Below are positions 26,317 through 33,108 of a DNA stretch of 64,000 bases, piece by piece. This DNA is from Streptomyces sp. IMTB 2501. Lineage in GTDB: Bacteria > Actinomycetota > Actinomycetes > Streptomycetales > Streptomycetaceae. Location of the stretch: contig NZ_MQUS01000015.1 of NCBI RefSeq assembly GCF_001953885.1, positions 24,479-88,478 on the forward strand, written 5' to 3'. The notes under the pieces were generated by a model that saw only the letters and a program-made list of their open reading frames with translations, had not been told where the DNA came from and did not search any database. The number at the start of each line of letters is the position of its first letter. Position 1 is the first letter of the stretch. The position numbers and the translations under genes were made by a program.

Positions 26317-26928
26317 TCACACCGCCTCGCGGGGGACGACCGCCCGGACCATCTCCGCCATGCCGCCGCCCTCCGCCGGCGGTGCCGCGACGCAGGACAG
26401 GGCGAGGCGTACGACCATTTCGCAGGGGCGGGTCAGCTCGGCGGTGTCGGCACAGGTGGCGGTGGGGCCCGTCAGGACGGCGACCGCGCGGTCCCGCACG
26501 ATCCGTACGAAGTCGCGGGGCGTCGGCAGCGGCCCGTCCGCGCGGCGCTGCGCCGGAACCGAGGAGGCGGACGGCACGGCGGCGAGCGGCGGGGCGGGGA
26601 GCCGTTCGCTCCAGCAGCCGGTGAGCATGGCCCGTATCAGCGCGTTCTCCCGGGCGGCGGAGCTGGTCCACTCGACCACGGCCGTGAGCCGTTCCCGTGG
26701 CTCGCCCGGACCGGCGAGCGCCCGCTCGACCCCGGCCAGATAGCCGTCGGCCTCCCGCCGCACCAGCGCCCGGGCCAGCCCGTCCTTGCTGCCGAACTCG
26801 TTGTACAGAGTCTGCCGGGACACTCCGGCCGCCGCGGCCACGTCGACCATCCGCACCGCGGACCACGGCCGGCGCGCCAGGGCCGTATAGGCGGCGTCCA
26901 GCAGGGACTCCCGGGCAGCAGGCATCAT
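26317..26928 (-). CDS. TetR-family transcriptional regulator
   Basis: A 203-residue repressor. The helix-turn-helix is AARESLLDAAYTALARRPW followed by AAAAGVSRQTLYNEFGSKDG. The C-terminal domain is Ala-rich with two Cys (TGCWSE, TCADTAELTRPCE). The ATG at 26928 (or 26925) has GGGAGG upstream. It is divergent from hisN with a 180-bp gap that contains a TTGAC...GTCAA inverted repeat, a candidate autoregulatory site. It may once have regulated the ABC system whose remnant lies at its 3' end. Confidence 0.88.
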   Translation of the reverse strand: MMPAARESLLDAAYTALARRPWSAVRMVDVAAAAGVSRQTLYNEFGSKDGLARALVRREADGYLAGVERALAGPGEPRERLTAVVEWTSSAARENALIRAMLTGCWSERLPAPPLAAVPSASSVPAQRRADGPLPTPRDFVRIVRDRAVAVLTGPTATCADTAELTRPCEMVVRLALSCVAAPPAEGGGMAEMVRAVVPREAV

Positions 26929-26962
26929 CGCCTCCCTGGGCAGAGCGACTCTGCGCCCAGAT

Positions 26963-26987
26963 TTGACGCGCCGGTATGCACTGTCAA
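26963..26987. promoter_or_regulatory. Candidate TetR operator upstream of the TetR gene
   Basis: TTGAC (26963-26967) and GTCAA (26983-26987) form an inverted repeat with a 15-nt spacer, 35-60 bp before the TetR start. The half-sites are short, so this is only suggestive. Confidence 0.3.
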
Positions 26988-27108
26988 GGGTTTCCGTACC
27001 CCGATCACACGTATCTTTACGCCGCCAGCAGCAGCGCACGACACCAGTCAGCGCGCCACCCCCGCCCCTAGTGGCTCCGGCACCCGCCCGACAGATACCG
27101 TGCCCTAC

Positions 27109-27909
27109 ATGCCGGACTACCTCGACGACCTGCGCCTCGCCCACGTCCTCGCGGACGCCGCGGACGCCACCACCATGGCCCGCTTCAAGGCCCTCGACCT
27201 GAAGGTCGAGACGAAGCCGGACATGACCCCGGTGAGCGAAGCGGACAAGGCAGCGGAGGAACTCATCCGCGGCCAGCTCCAGCGCGCCCGCCCGAGGGAC
27301 GCGATCCTCGGCGAGGAGTACGGCGTCGAGGGCACCGGTCCCCGCCGCTGGGTGATCGACCCCATCGACGGCACCAAGAACTACGTCCGCGGCGTTCCCG
27401 TCTGGGCGACGCTCATCTCCCTGATGGAGGCGGGCGAGGACGGCTTCCAGCCCGTCGTGGGCCTCGTCTCCGCCCCCGCCCTGGGCCGCCGCTGGTGGGC
27501 CGCGAAGGGGTACGGCGCGTTCACCGGCCGCAGCCTGACCTCGGCGAACCGCGTCCATGTCTCCAGCGTCGGCAAGCTCACGGACGCCTCCTTCGCGTAC
27601 TCCTCCCTCTCCGGCTGGGAGGAACAGGGCCGTCTGGGCGGCTTCCTCGACCTCACCCGCGAGGTGTGGCGCACGCGCGCGTACGGCGACTTCTGGCCGT
27701 ACATGATGGTCGCCGAGGGATCCGTGGACATCTGCGCGGAGCCGGAGCTGTCGCTCTGGGACATGGCGGCCAACGCGATCATCGTCACGGAGGCGGGCGG
27801 CACCTTCACCGGCATCGACGGCCGCCCTGGCCCGCACAGCGGCAACGCGGCGGCGTCCAACGGCCTGCTGCACGACGAGTTGCTGGGGTATCTCAACCCG
27901 CGTCACTGA
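27109..27909 (+). CDS. hisN: Histidinol-phosphatase, inositol-monophosphatase fold
   Basis: A 266-residue magnesium-dependent phosphatase removing phosphate from L-histidinol phosphate. Motifs are GEEYG, WVIDPIDGTKNYVRG (metal-binding Asp residues) and LWDMAANAIIVTEAGG. Actinobacterial HisN belongs to this fold rather than the HAD or PHP types. Inositol-1-phosphatase activity cannot be excluded from sequence. The ATG at 27109 (PDYLDDLRLAHVLA) is preferred over a GTG three codons upstream. It stands away from the main his operon, as is usual in Streptomyces. Confidence 0.9.
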   Translation: MPDYLDDLRLAHVLADAADATTMARFKALDLKVETKPDMTPVSEADKAAEELIRGQLQRARPRDAILGEEYGVEGTGPRRWVIDPIDGTKNYVRGVPVWATLISLMEAGEDGFQPVVGLVSAPALGRRWWAAKGYGAFTGRSLTSANRVHVSSVGKLTDASFAYSSLSGWEEQGRLGGFLDLTREVWRTRAYGDFWPYMMVAEGSVDICAEPELSLWDMAANAIIVTEAGGTFTGIDGRPGPHSGNAAASNGLLHDELLGYLNPRH

Positions 27910-28027
27910 GCGATACACCGAGCAACGCGCGTAACCCTGGCACGCCCTCAACTCACCACGCGCGCCCTCTTGTTGACTCGTCCTTTACCTGGCAATCTGA
28001 ATCCACCCCCACTTGTGAACTTGTGAA

Positions 28028-28057
28028 TCCAGGAACTTGCTCCGTGGATTCCTAGGA
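28028..28057 (+). promoter_or_regulatory. Leader hairpin overlapping the CBS-gene ribosome site
   Basis: TCCAGGAA (28028-28035) can pair with TTCCTAGGA (28049-28057) with one bulged A. This covers the first four bases of the AGGAGG ribosome site (28054-28059). A competing inverted repeat GAATCCA (28025-28031) / TGGATTC (28045-28051) overlaps it. The arrangement could modulate translation start, but no ligand is known. Confidence 0.35.
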
Positions 28058-28070
28058 GGTGGCCCCACCC

Positions 28071-28466
28071 ATGCTCGTACGTGACGCCATGAGCACGGTG
28101 ATCCTCACCGTCGGTCCCGCCCACACCCTCCGCCAGGCAGCCGCCCTGATGTCCGCCCGCCGTATCGGCGCCGCCGTCGTCCTCGACCCGGACGCCGGCG
28201 GCATCGGCATCCTCACCGAACGCGACATCCTCAACTCCATCGGCCTGGGCCAGAACCCGGACACCGAACGCACCCACGCCCACACCACCACCGACGTCGT
28301 CTTCGCCGCCCCCACCTGGACCCTGGAGCAGGCCGCCCGCGCCATGGCCCACGGCGGCTTCCGGCACCTGGTCGTCCTCGACCGCGGCGAGGTCGCCGGC
28401 ATCGTCTCGGTCCGCGACATCATCCGCTGCTGGGCCCCGTCCCGCGAACCGGCGCCGGCGCTCTGA
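28071..28466 (+). CDS. Tandem CBS-domain protein
   Basis: A 131-residue stand-alone Bateman module. CBS1 spans about residues 5-60 (VRDAMSTVILTVGPAHTLRQ to GILTERDIL) and CBS2 about 75-125 (VVFAAPTWTLEQAARAMAHGGFRHLVV to GIVSVRDII). Such proteins bind adenosyl nucleotides and act as small sensors; the partner is unknown. The ATG at 28071 lies 11 nt after AGGAGG; the in-frame GTG at 28059 overlaps that site and is rejected. It is convergent with katA. Confidence 0.88.
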   Translation: MLVRDAMSTVILTVGPAHTLRQAAALMSARRIGAAVVLDPDAGGIGILTERDILNSIGLGQNPDTERTHAHTTTDVVFAAPTWTLEQAARAMAHGGFRHLVVLDRGEVAGIVSVRDIIRCWAPSREPAPAL

Positions 28467-28597
28467 GCAGGCGGAACGGGCCGGACCCCGAGCACCGTGG
28501 GATCCGGCCCGCCCTGGGGACGCCCCCAGGAACCTGAGGCACTGGAGGAGGCACGGGCAGTGCCGCCGACCGGTGCCGGACAGTGACGCCTGCTCAG
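28463..28597. terminator. Convergent terminator region between the CBS gene and katA
   Basis: Two hairpins sit in 127 bp: CGGGCCGGA (28477-28485) pairing with TCCGGCCCG (28503-28511), and CCTGGGG/CCCCAGG at 28513-28530. An outer 11-bp inverted repeat, CTGAGCAGGCG (28463-28473) and its complement (28587-28597), includes both stop codons. It probably ends both transcripts. Confidence 0.7.
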
Positions 28598-30045
28598 CCG
28601 CGCAGCGCCTGCACCGCCGCCTCCAGCCGCTTGCCGAAGTCGGCGTCGGCCTTGCGGAAGTTGCCGATCGCCCGCTCGACGATGTCCTCGCGCGAGACCG
28701 GCGCGATCGCACCCGCGAGGCCCGCGACCAGCCGCTCCTTCTCCTCCTCCGGCATAAGCCGGTACAGGTTGCCCGCCTGCACGAAGTCGTCGTCCTCGGC
28801 GTGCACCGGGGTGGTGTGGCCGCCCGTGCGTCCGTCGACGGAGGTGGACTGCCACAGCGGCCGGCCGGTCTGCTGAGGCCCGCCGAAGCTGTTCGGCTCG
28901 TAGTTCTTCGCACCGCCGTGCCGGCCGTCGTAGAGGAAGCCGTCCCGCGAGTTCGTCCGCGCCTCGGTGGCGTGCGGACGGTTCACCGGCAGGTGGTCGG
29001 CGTTGATGCCGACGCGGTAGCGGTGCGCGTCGCCGTACGCGAAAAGACGCCCCTGGAGCATCTTGTCGGGCGAAGGGCCGATGCCGGGCACGAAGTGTGC
29101 GGGCGAGAAGATCGACTGCTCGACCTCGGCGAAGATGTTCCGCGGGTTGCGGTTGAGCTCCAGCTTGCCGATCTCGATGGGCGGGTAGTCCTCGTGCGGC
29201 CACACCTTGGTGAGGTCGAACGGGTTGAAGCGGTAGGTCGCCGCGTCGGCCGCCGGCATGATCTGCACCTGCACCGTCCAGCTCGGAAACTCACCGCGCT
29301 CGATGGCCTGCCGCAGATCCCGCTGATGGGAGTCGGGGTCCTCGCCGGCGATCCGGGTGGCCTCGGCCTGGGTGAGGTTCTTGATCCCCTGGTCGGTCTT
29401 GAAGTGGTACTTGACCCAGAAGACCTCGCCGGCCTCGTTGCTCCACTGGTAGGTGTGCGAGCCGTAGCCGTTCATGTGCCGGTACGACGCCGGGATGCCG
29501 CGGTCGCCGAACAGCCAGGTCACCTGGTGGGTCGACTCGGGACTGAGCCCCCAGAAGTCCCATACGTTGTCGGCCTCCTGGCTGCCGCTGTACGGGTCGC
29601 GCTTCTGGGTGTGGATGAAGTCCGGGAACTTGATCGCGTCCCGGATGAAGAACACCGGAGTGTTGTTGCCGACGAGGTCGTAGTTGCCCTCCTCGGTGTA
29701 GAACTTCAGCGCGAAGCCCCGTGGGTCACGGACGGCGTCCGCCGCGCCGAGGTTGCCGGCCACCGTCGAGAAGCGCAGAAAGACCTCGGTCTCCTTGCCG
29801 GCCTCGGAGAGGAAGGCGGCACGCGTGTACGGCGTGACGTCGGCGGTCACCGTGAAAGTGCCGTAGGCGCCGGCGCCACGGGCGTGCACGACCCGCTCCG
29901 GGATGCGTTCCCGGTTGAAGTGGGCGAGCTTCTCCAGCAGCAGCTGGTCCTGGACGAGGACCGGCCCGCCGACGCCCGCCGTCTCGCTGTTCTGGTTGTC
30001 GGCGACCGGAGCACCGGCCTCCGTGGTGAGCGGTCCCTGCGTCAC
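28594..30045 (-). CDS. katA: Monofunctional haem catalase KatA
   Basis: A 483-residue small-subunit (clade 3) catalase decomposing hydrogen peroxide. The distal His is in RVVHARGAGAYG, the distal Asn in GNNTPVFF, and the proximal haem Tyr in RLFAYGDAHRYR. The GTG at 30045 is preferred: AGGAGG lies 6 nt upstream, and the product then begins TQGPLTTEAGAPVADNQNSE like S. coelicolor KatA. The in-frame ATG at 30063 adds six residues containing the ribosome site. It is divergent from catR with a Fur-type operator between, so peroxide should induce it by inactivating CatR. Confidence 0.96.
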   Translation of the reverse strand: MTQGPLTTEAGAPVADNQNSETAGVGGPVLVQDQLLLEKLAHFNRERIPERVVHARGAGAYGTFTVTADVTPYTRAAFLSEAGKETEVFLRFSTVAGNLGAADAVRDPRGFALKFYTEEGNYDLVGNNTPVFFIRDAIKFPDFIHTQKRDPYSGSQEADNVWDFWGLSPESTHQVTWLFGDRGIPASYRHMNGYGSHTYQWSNEAGEVFWVKYHFKTDQGIKNLTQAEATRIAGEDPDSHQRDLRQAIERGEFPSWTVQVQIMPAADAATYRFNPFDLTKVWPHEDYPPIEIGKLELNRNPRNIFAEVEQSIFSPAHFVPGIGPSPDKMLQGRLFAYGDAHRYRVGINADHLPVNRPHATEARTNSRDGFLYDGRHGGAKNYEPNSFGGPQQTGRPLWQSTSVDGRTGGHTTPVHAEDDDFVQAGNLYRLMPEEEKERLVAGLAGAIAPVSREDIVERAIGNFRKADADFGKRLEAAVQALRG

Positions 30046-30071
30046 GTGCGCCTCCTGCGTCATTACTGACT

Positions 30072-30104
30072 AGTCCTGTCCCAGTCCTGTCCCAGCCCTG
30101 TCCT
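30072..30104 (-). repeat. 11-bp tandem repeat, three copies, in the katA leader
   Basis: AGTCCTGTCCC at 30072-30082 and 30083-30093, then AGCCCTGTCCT at 30094-30104. The block lies between the CatR box and the katA ribosome site, so it is transcribed in the 5' leader. Copy-number variation here could alter leader length. Confidence 0.85.
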
Positions 30105-30131
30105 GCGACTAAAGCCGTTTTCAATCCTACA

Positions 30132-30151
30132 TTGGACTAGATCTAAGTCAA
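30132..30151. promoter_or_regulatory. CatR/Fur-type operator between katA and catR
   Basis: TTGGACTAGATCTAAGTCAA is an imperfect palindrome of the Fur/PerR class around AGATCT. It lies 87 bp from the katA start and 62 bp from the catR start. CatR is known to repress both genes in S. coelicolor and to lose DNA binding on oxidation. Confidence 0.85.
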
Positions 30152-30212
30152 ACAAGGATCCAATATCACACCTATTCCCGTCCTGGTCCCCCTTGCTGTT
30201 AGGCTGGTGGAC

Positions 30213-30629
30213 ATGAGCGACCTTCTGGAACGGCTGCGTGGACGCGGATGGCGGATGACCGCGCAGCGGCGCGTCGTGGCCGAGGTTCTCGACGGCGAAC
30301 ACGTCCATCTGACGGCCGACGAGGTTCACGCGCGGGCTGTCGCGAAGCTGCCCGAGATCTCCCGGGCGACCGTCTACAACACGCTGGGTGAGCTGGTCTC
30401 GCTCGGCGAGGTCCTGGAAGTGGCGACGGACAAACGGGCCAAGCGCTACGACCCGAACGCACACCGACCGCACCACCACCTGGTCTGCGCCCGCTGCGGA
30501 GCGATCCGCGACGTCCACCCGACGGGCAACCCGCTCGCCGACCTCCCCGACACGGAGCGCTTCGGCTTCACGGTGTCGGACGTCGAGGTCACATACCGGG
30601 GGCTGTGCCCGGACTGCGCAGGTGCGTGA
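30213..30629 (+). CDS. catR: Fur-family peroxide-responsive repressor CatR
   Basis: A 138-residue metal-dependent repressor. The N-terminal winged helix is RGWRMTAQRRVVAEVLDGEHVHLTADEV with ISRATVYNTLGELVSLG. The regulatory His cluster is HRPHHHLVCARCG, and a second Cys pair GLCPDC completes the structural zinc site (CARC/CPDC). PerR-like metal-catalysed oxidation relieves repression of katA. The ATG at 30213 is chosen over a GTG two codons upstream. An intrinsic terminator follows. Confidence 0.93.
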   Translation: MSDLLERLRGRGWRMTAQRRVVAEVLDGEHVHLTADEVHARAVAKLPEISRATVYNTLGELVSLGEVLEVATDKRAKRYDPNAHRPHHHLVCARCGAIRDVHPTGNPLADLPDTERFGFTVSDVEVTYRGLCPDCAGA

Positions 30630-30640
30630 GCCGTAACCGG

Positions 30641-30666
30641 GAGGGGGCGCGAGCCCCCTCTTTTTT
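30641..30666 (+). terminator. Intrinsic terminator after catR
   Basis: A perfect 8-bp stem GAGGGGGC/GCCCCCTC (30641-30648, 30653-30660), tetraloop GCGA and six T. A textbook rho-independent terminator. Confidence 0.95.
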
Positions 30667-30667
30667 A

Positions 30668-30702
30668 ATGCCCTGACACCTGTTCTCATGCCCTGACACC
30701 TG
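30668..30702. repeat. 15-bp direct repeat between catR and tRNA-fMet
   Basis: ATGCCCTGACACCTG occurs at 30668-30682 and again at 30688-30702, a 20-bp period. It lies between two facing terminators and has no evident role. Confidence 0.8.
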
Positions 30703-30709
30703 GAAACGA

Positions 30710-30747
30710 CCGAGGGCCGGAATCCATGTCTGGACTCCGGCCCTCGG
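30710..30747 (-). terminator. Terminator after initiator tRNA copy 1
   Basis: A perfect 12-bp stem (CCGAGGGCCGGA at 30710-30721, complement at 30736-30747) directly 3' of the minus-strand tRNA. Confidence 0.85.
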
Positions 30748-30754
30748 CCTTCAG

Positions 30755-30828
30755 TAGCGGGGACAGGATTTGAACCTGCGACCTCTGGGTTATGAGCCCA
30801 GCGAGCTACCGAGCTGCTCCACCCCGCG
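30755..30828 (-). tRNA. tRNA-fMet (CAT), copy 1
   Basis: A 74-nt initiator tRNA. The anticodon loop CTCATAA is closed by three G-C pairs (GGG/CCC), the hallmark of initiators. The acceptor stem CGCGGGG/CCCCGCT leaves a C1-U72 mismatch, and the T-loop is TTCAAAT. The CCA end is not encoded (the genome reads CTG after A73). It is identical to the copy at 32994-33067. Confidence 0.97.
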
Positions 30829-30965
30829 TCGGTGAACACGACATTACGCGAGGGAAGTGGGCGGAGGCAAATCAGTTGCCCGGGACGTGGCCGGGGTCAC
30901 TTGTTCCCAGGTGAGGCGGGTGGGCGGATGGGAAAATCCGCTGAAGCCCGGCGCAGCGTCGTGCG

Positions 30966-32789
30966 TCACGCCGACAGCTCCTCCCGCAGAGCGTCCCGCA
31001 GCCTCCCCGCCCGCTCCGACACCTCCGCCGGTCCCAGCGCGACCGCCCGGTCCGCCCACCGCTGCCCCTCCGCCAGCTCTCCCCGACGCGCGTAGACAAG
31101 GGCCAGCCGCAGCGCCGCCCGCCCGTGCCCGGCGTCAGCCGCCCGCGTCCACCACACCGCCGCCTCCGGCTCGCTGCCCTCCCGCGCCAGCAGCAGCCCG
31201 AGGTTGAAGGCACCGTTGCGCGACCCCGCCTCCGCTGCCTCCCGGTACCACCGCGCCGCCTCGACCACGTCCCCCCGTGCCGCCGCGAGCATGCCGACCC
31301 GCACCTGCGCCCGCCGGTGCCCCTGCGTGGCCGCGCGCTCGTACCACTCCTCGCACTCGGTCTTCTCGTGAACGACCTCGCCCAGCTCATGCGCGGGCTC
31401 CGGCGGCCGACGCGCGTCGAGCAGCGCCGCGAGCCGGTACGCCGCCTCCGCACTGCCGCCGCCCGCCGCGCACCGCAGATGCCGCTCTGCCTCCTGCTCC
31501 TCACCCTCGCGCAGCCGGGCGATCCCGACCTGGAGCGCGGCCTCGGTGTGCCCGGCCGCGGCCGCCCGCTCGTACCAGCGCAGTGCCGTCTCCGCGCCGT
31601 GTTCCGTGCCCCGCCCGGCGTAGAGGATCCCCAGGTTGAACGCGGCGTCCACGCTGCCTGCCTCGGCCGCCTTGGAGAACCACGGCTCGGCGCCGACCGC
31701 GTCGCCGGCCTGCAGCAGCAGGATGGCGAGCGCGTTCGCGGCCTCCCGGTGCCCGGCGTAGGCGGCGCGCCGGTACCACTGCTCGGCCTGCGCGGTGCGC
31801 CCCTGCTCGGCGCAGAGCAGCCCGAGGTTGTACGCGCCGTTGTCGTCGCCGGCGTCCAGCGCCGCCCGGTACCAGCGCTCGGCGGTCTGTGTCTCACCGC
31901 GCTCGGCGTGCAGCGCGCCGAGCGCGTTGGCCGCGTTGCCGTCGCCGTCCTGGGCGGCGCGCAGCCACCACACGGCCGCGCTCTCGGTGTCCCCGGCGTC
32001 GCGCAGCAGGAAGCCCAGCGCGCAGGCGGCCCGGGCTTCGCCGTCCTTGGCCGAGGTCAGATACCAGCGCCCGGCCTCCTTCAGCTCGCCCCGCTTCTCC
32101 AGGATCGCGCCGAGGTGCAGCGCGGCGCGCCGGTGGCCGCGCGCGGCGGCCTGCCGGTACCACTGCTCGGCCTCGGCGACAGCGTTGTCAGCCCCGGTCT
32201 CGTCCTCGGGTCCGGCCGCCGGACGGTCGAGCGCGCGCGCCAGCCGGTAGGCCGCCTCGCGGTGTCCGCGCTCGGCCGCCGCCCGCATCCAGTGCTCGGC
32301 GCCGACGTCCCCGCGGTGCTCCAGCAGATCGGCGAGTGCGTAGGCGCCCAGGGCATGGCCCTGCTCGGCGGACTGGCGCAGCCAGTACTCGGCGGCCGGT
32401 TCGTCCCCGCGCTCGCGGTGGTAGCGGCCCAGCGCGTGCGCGGCGGCGGCCGAGCCGGCGACGGAGGCGATGCGCCACCAGCCGGCGGCCTCCTCGGGGT
32501 AGCCGCGCTGGTGCAGCAGGACACCGAGGTTGTTGGCGGCGGCCCGGTCACCGGCCGCGGTGGCGGCCCGCAGATGGGGTTCGGCTCCGTCGAGGTCGCC
32601 ACGCCGCAGCAGTATGGCGCCGAGGACACTCGCCGCCTCGGCGTCGCCGCTCTGCGCGGCGAGGGCAAGGCGCACCTCTTCCGCGGCGTCCACCATGTCG
32701 GTCAACTCGTCGCGGGTCGGCTCCTCAACGGAAGGCTGCACAAATCGCCCTGACTCGAACAGAGTTGCCTTGTCCCCCATAACGTCCAT
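30966..32789 (-). CDS. Large TPR/Sel1-like repeat protein
   Basis: A 607-residue soluble protein made almost wholly of helical repeats of about 34-37 residues from residue 40 to 585. The recurring pattern is A..LG.LL..RG....A..W...AA..G, for example GNAANALGALHAERGETQTA and GAYNLGLLCAEQGRTAQA. This is between Sel1-like and TPR in spacing. Such solenoids are protein-binding scaffolds; the partner is unknown. The ATG at 32789 follows AGGTGG; an ATG at 32780 is possible. The gene sits alone between two identical initiator tRNA genes. Confidence 0.9.
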   Translation of the reverse strand: MDVMGDKATLFESGRFVQPSVEEPTRDELTDMVDAAEEVRLALAAQSGDAEAASVLGAILLRRGDLDGAEPHLRAATAAGDRAAANNLGVLLHQRGYPEEAAGWWRIASVAGSAAAAHALGRYHRERGDEPAAEYWLRQSAEQGHALGAYALADLLEHRGDVGAEHWMRAAAERGHREAAYRLARALDRPAAGPEDETGADNAVAEAEQWYRQAAARGHRRAALHLGAILEKRGELKEAGRWYLTSAKDGEARAACALGFLLRDAGDTESAAVWWLRAAQDGDGNAANALGALHAERGETQTAERWYRAALDAGDDNGAYNLGLLCAEQGRTAQAEQWYRRAAYAGHREAANALAILLLQAGDAVGAEPWFSKAAEAGSVDAAFNLGILYAGRGTEHGAETALRWYERAAAAGHTEAALQVGIARLREGEEQEAERHLRCAAGGGSAEAAYRLAALLDARRPPEPAHELGEVVHEKTECEEWYERAATQGHRRAQVRVGMLAAARGDVVEAARWYREAAEAGSRNGAFNLGLLLAREGSEPEAAVWWTRAADAGHGRAALRLALVYARRGELAEGQRWADRAVALGPAEVSERAGRLRDALREELSA

Positions 32790-32952
32790 CGTCGCACCAC
32801 CTGCAACCTGGGTACACCCGGTATACCGCAGCCTGTGAGGTCACTTCAGCGTTTTGTCGACATGCCCACAGGGAGACAAGTCAAACACACACCCCTCAAC
32901 TCCCCACGGCGGCGCGGCCGTCCCTCCCCTCAGTACATGAGTTCGCACACCA

Positions 32953-32986
32953 CGAAGGCCCGGATCCCTTGGGATCCGGGCCTTCG
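32953..32986 (-). terminator. Terminator after initiator tRNA copy 2
   Basis: A perfect 16-bp inverted repeat with a TT centre (CGAAGGCCCGGATCCC at 32953-32968, complement at 32971-32986), directly 3' of the tRNA. Confidence 0.85.
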
Positions 32987-32993
32987 TTCGCAG

Positions 32994-33067
32994 TAGCGGG
33001 GACAGGATTTGAACCTGCGACCTCTGGGTTATGAGCCCAGCGAGCTACCGAGCTGCTCCACCCCGCG
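32994..33067 (-). tRNA. tRNA-fMet (CAT), copy 2
   Basis: A 74-nt initiator tRNA identical base for base to copy 1: CAT anticodon, GGG/CCC anticodon stem, C1-U72 mismatch, no encoded CCA. The two copies share orientation and their flanks diverge immediately outside the gene. Confidence 0.97.
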
Positions 33068-33108
33068 CCGTTGCCTGGTAACCGTACCACGGCGCGGAGC
33101 GGACTTGA

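Noticed and set aside
25253..27951. Long minus-strand frames covering sugE, the remnant and hisN, including a 544-codon frame ending at 26317
   Set aside because: Only the last 203 codons of the 544-codon frame form a protein (TetR). The rest is antisense to hisN and lacks a ribosome site.
30132..30151. A dre-like core (TGGACTAGA) between katA and catR as a DasR site
   Set aside because: The palindrome is centred on AGATCT and fits the Fur/CatR class; the second dre half-site is missing, and a catR gene is adjacent.
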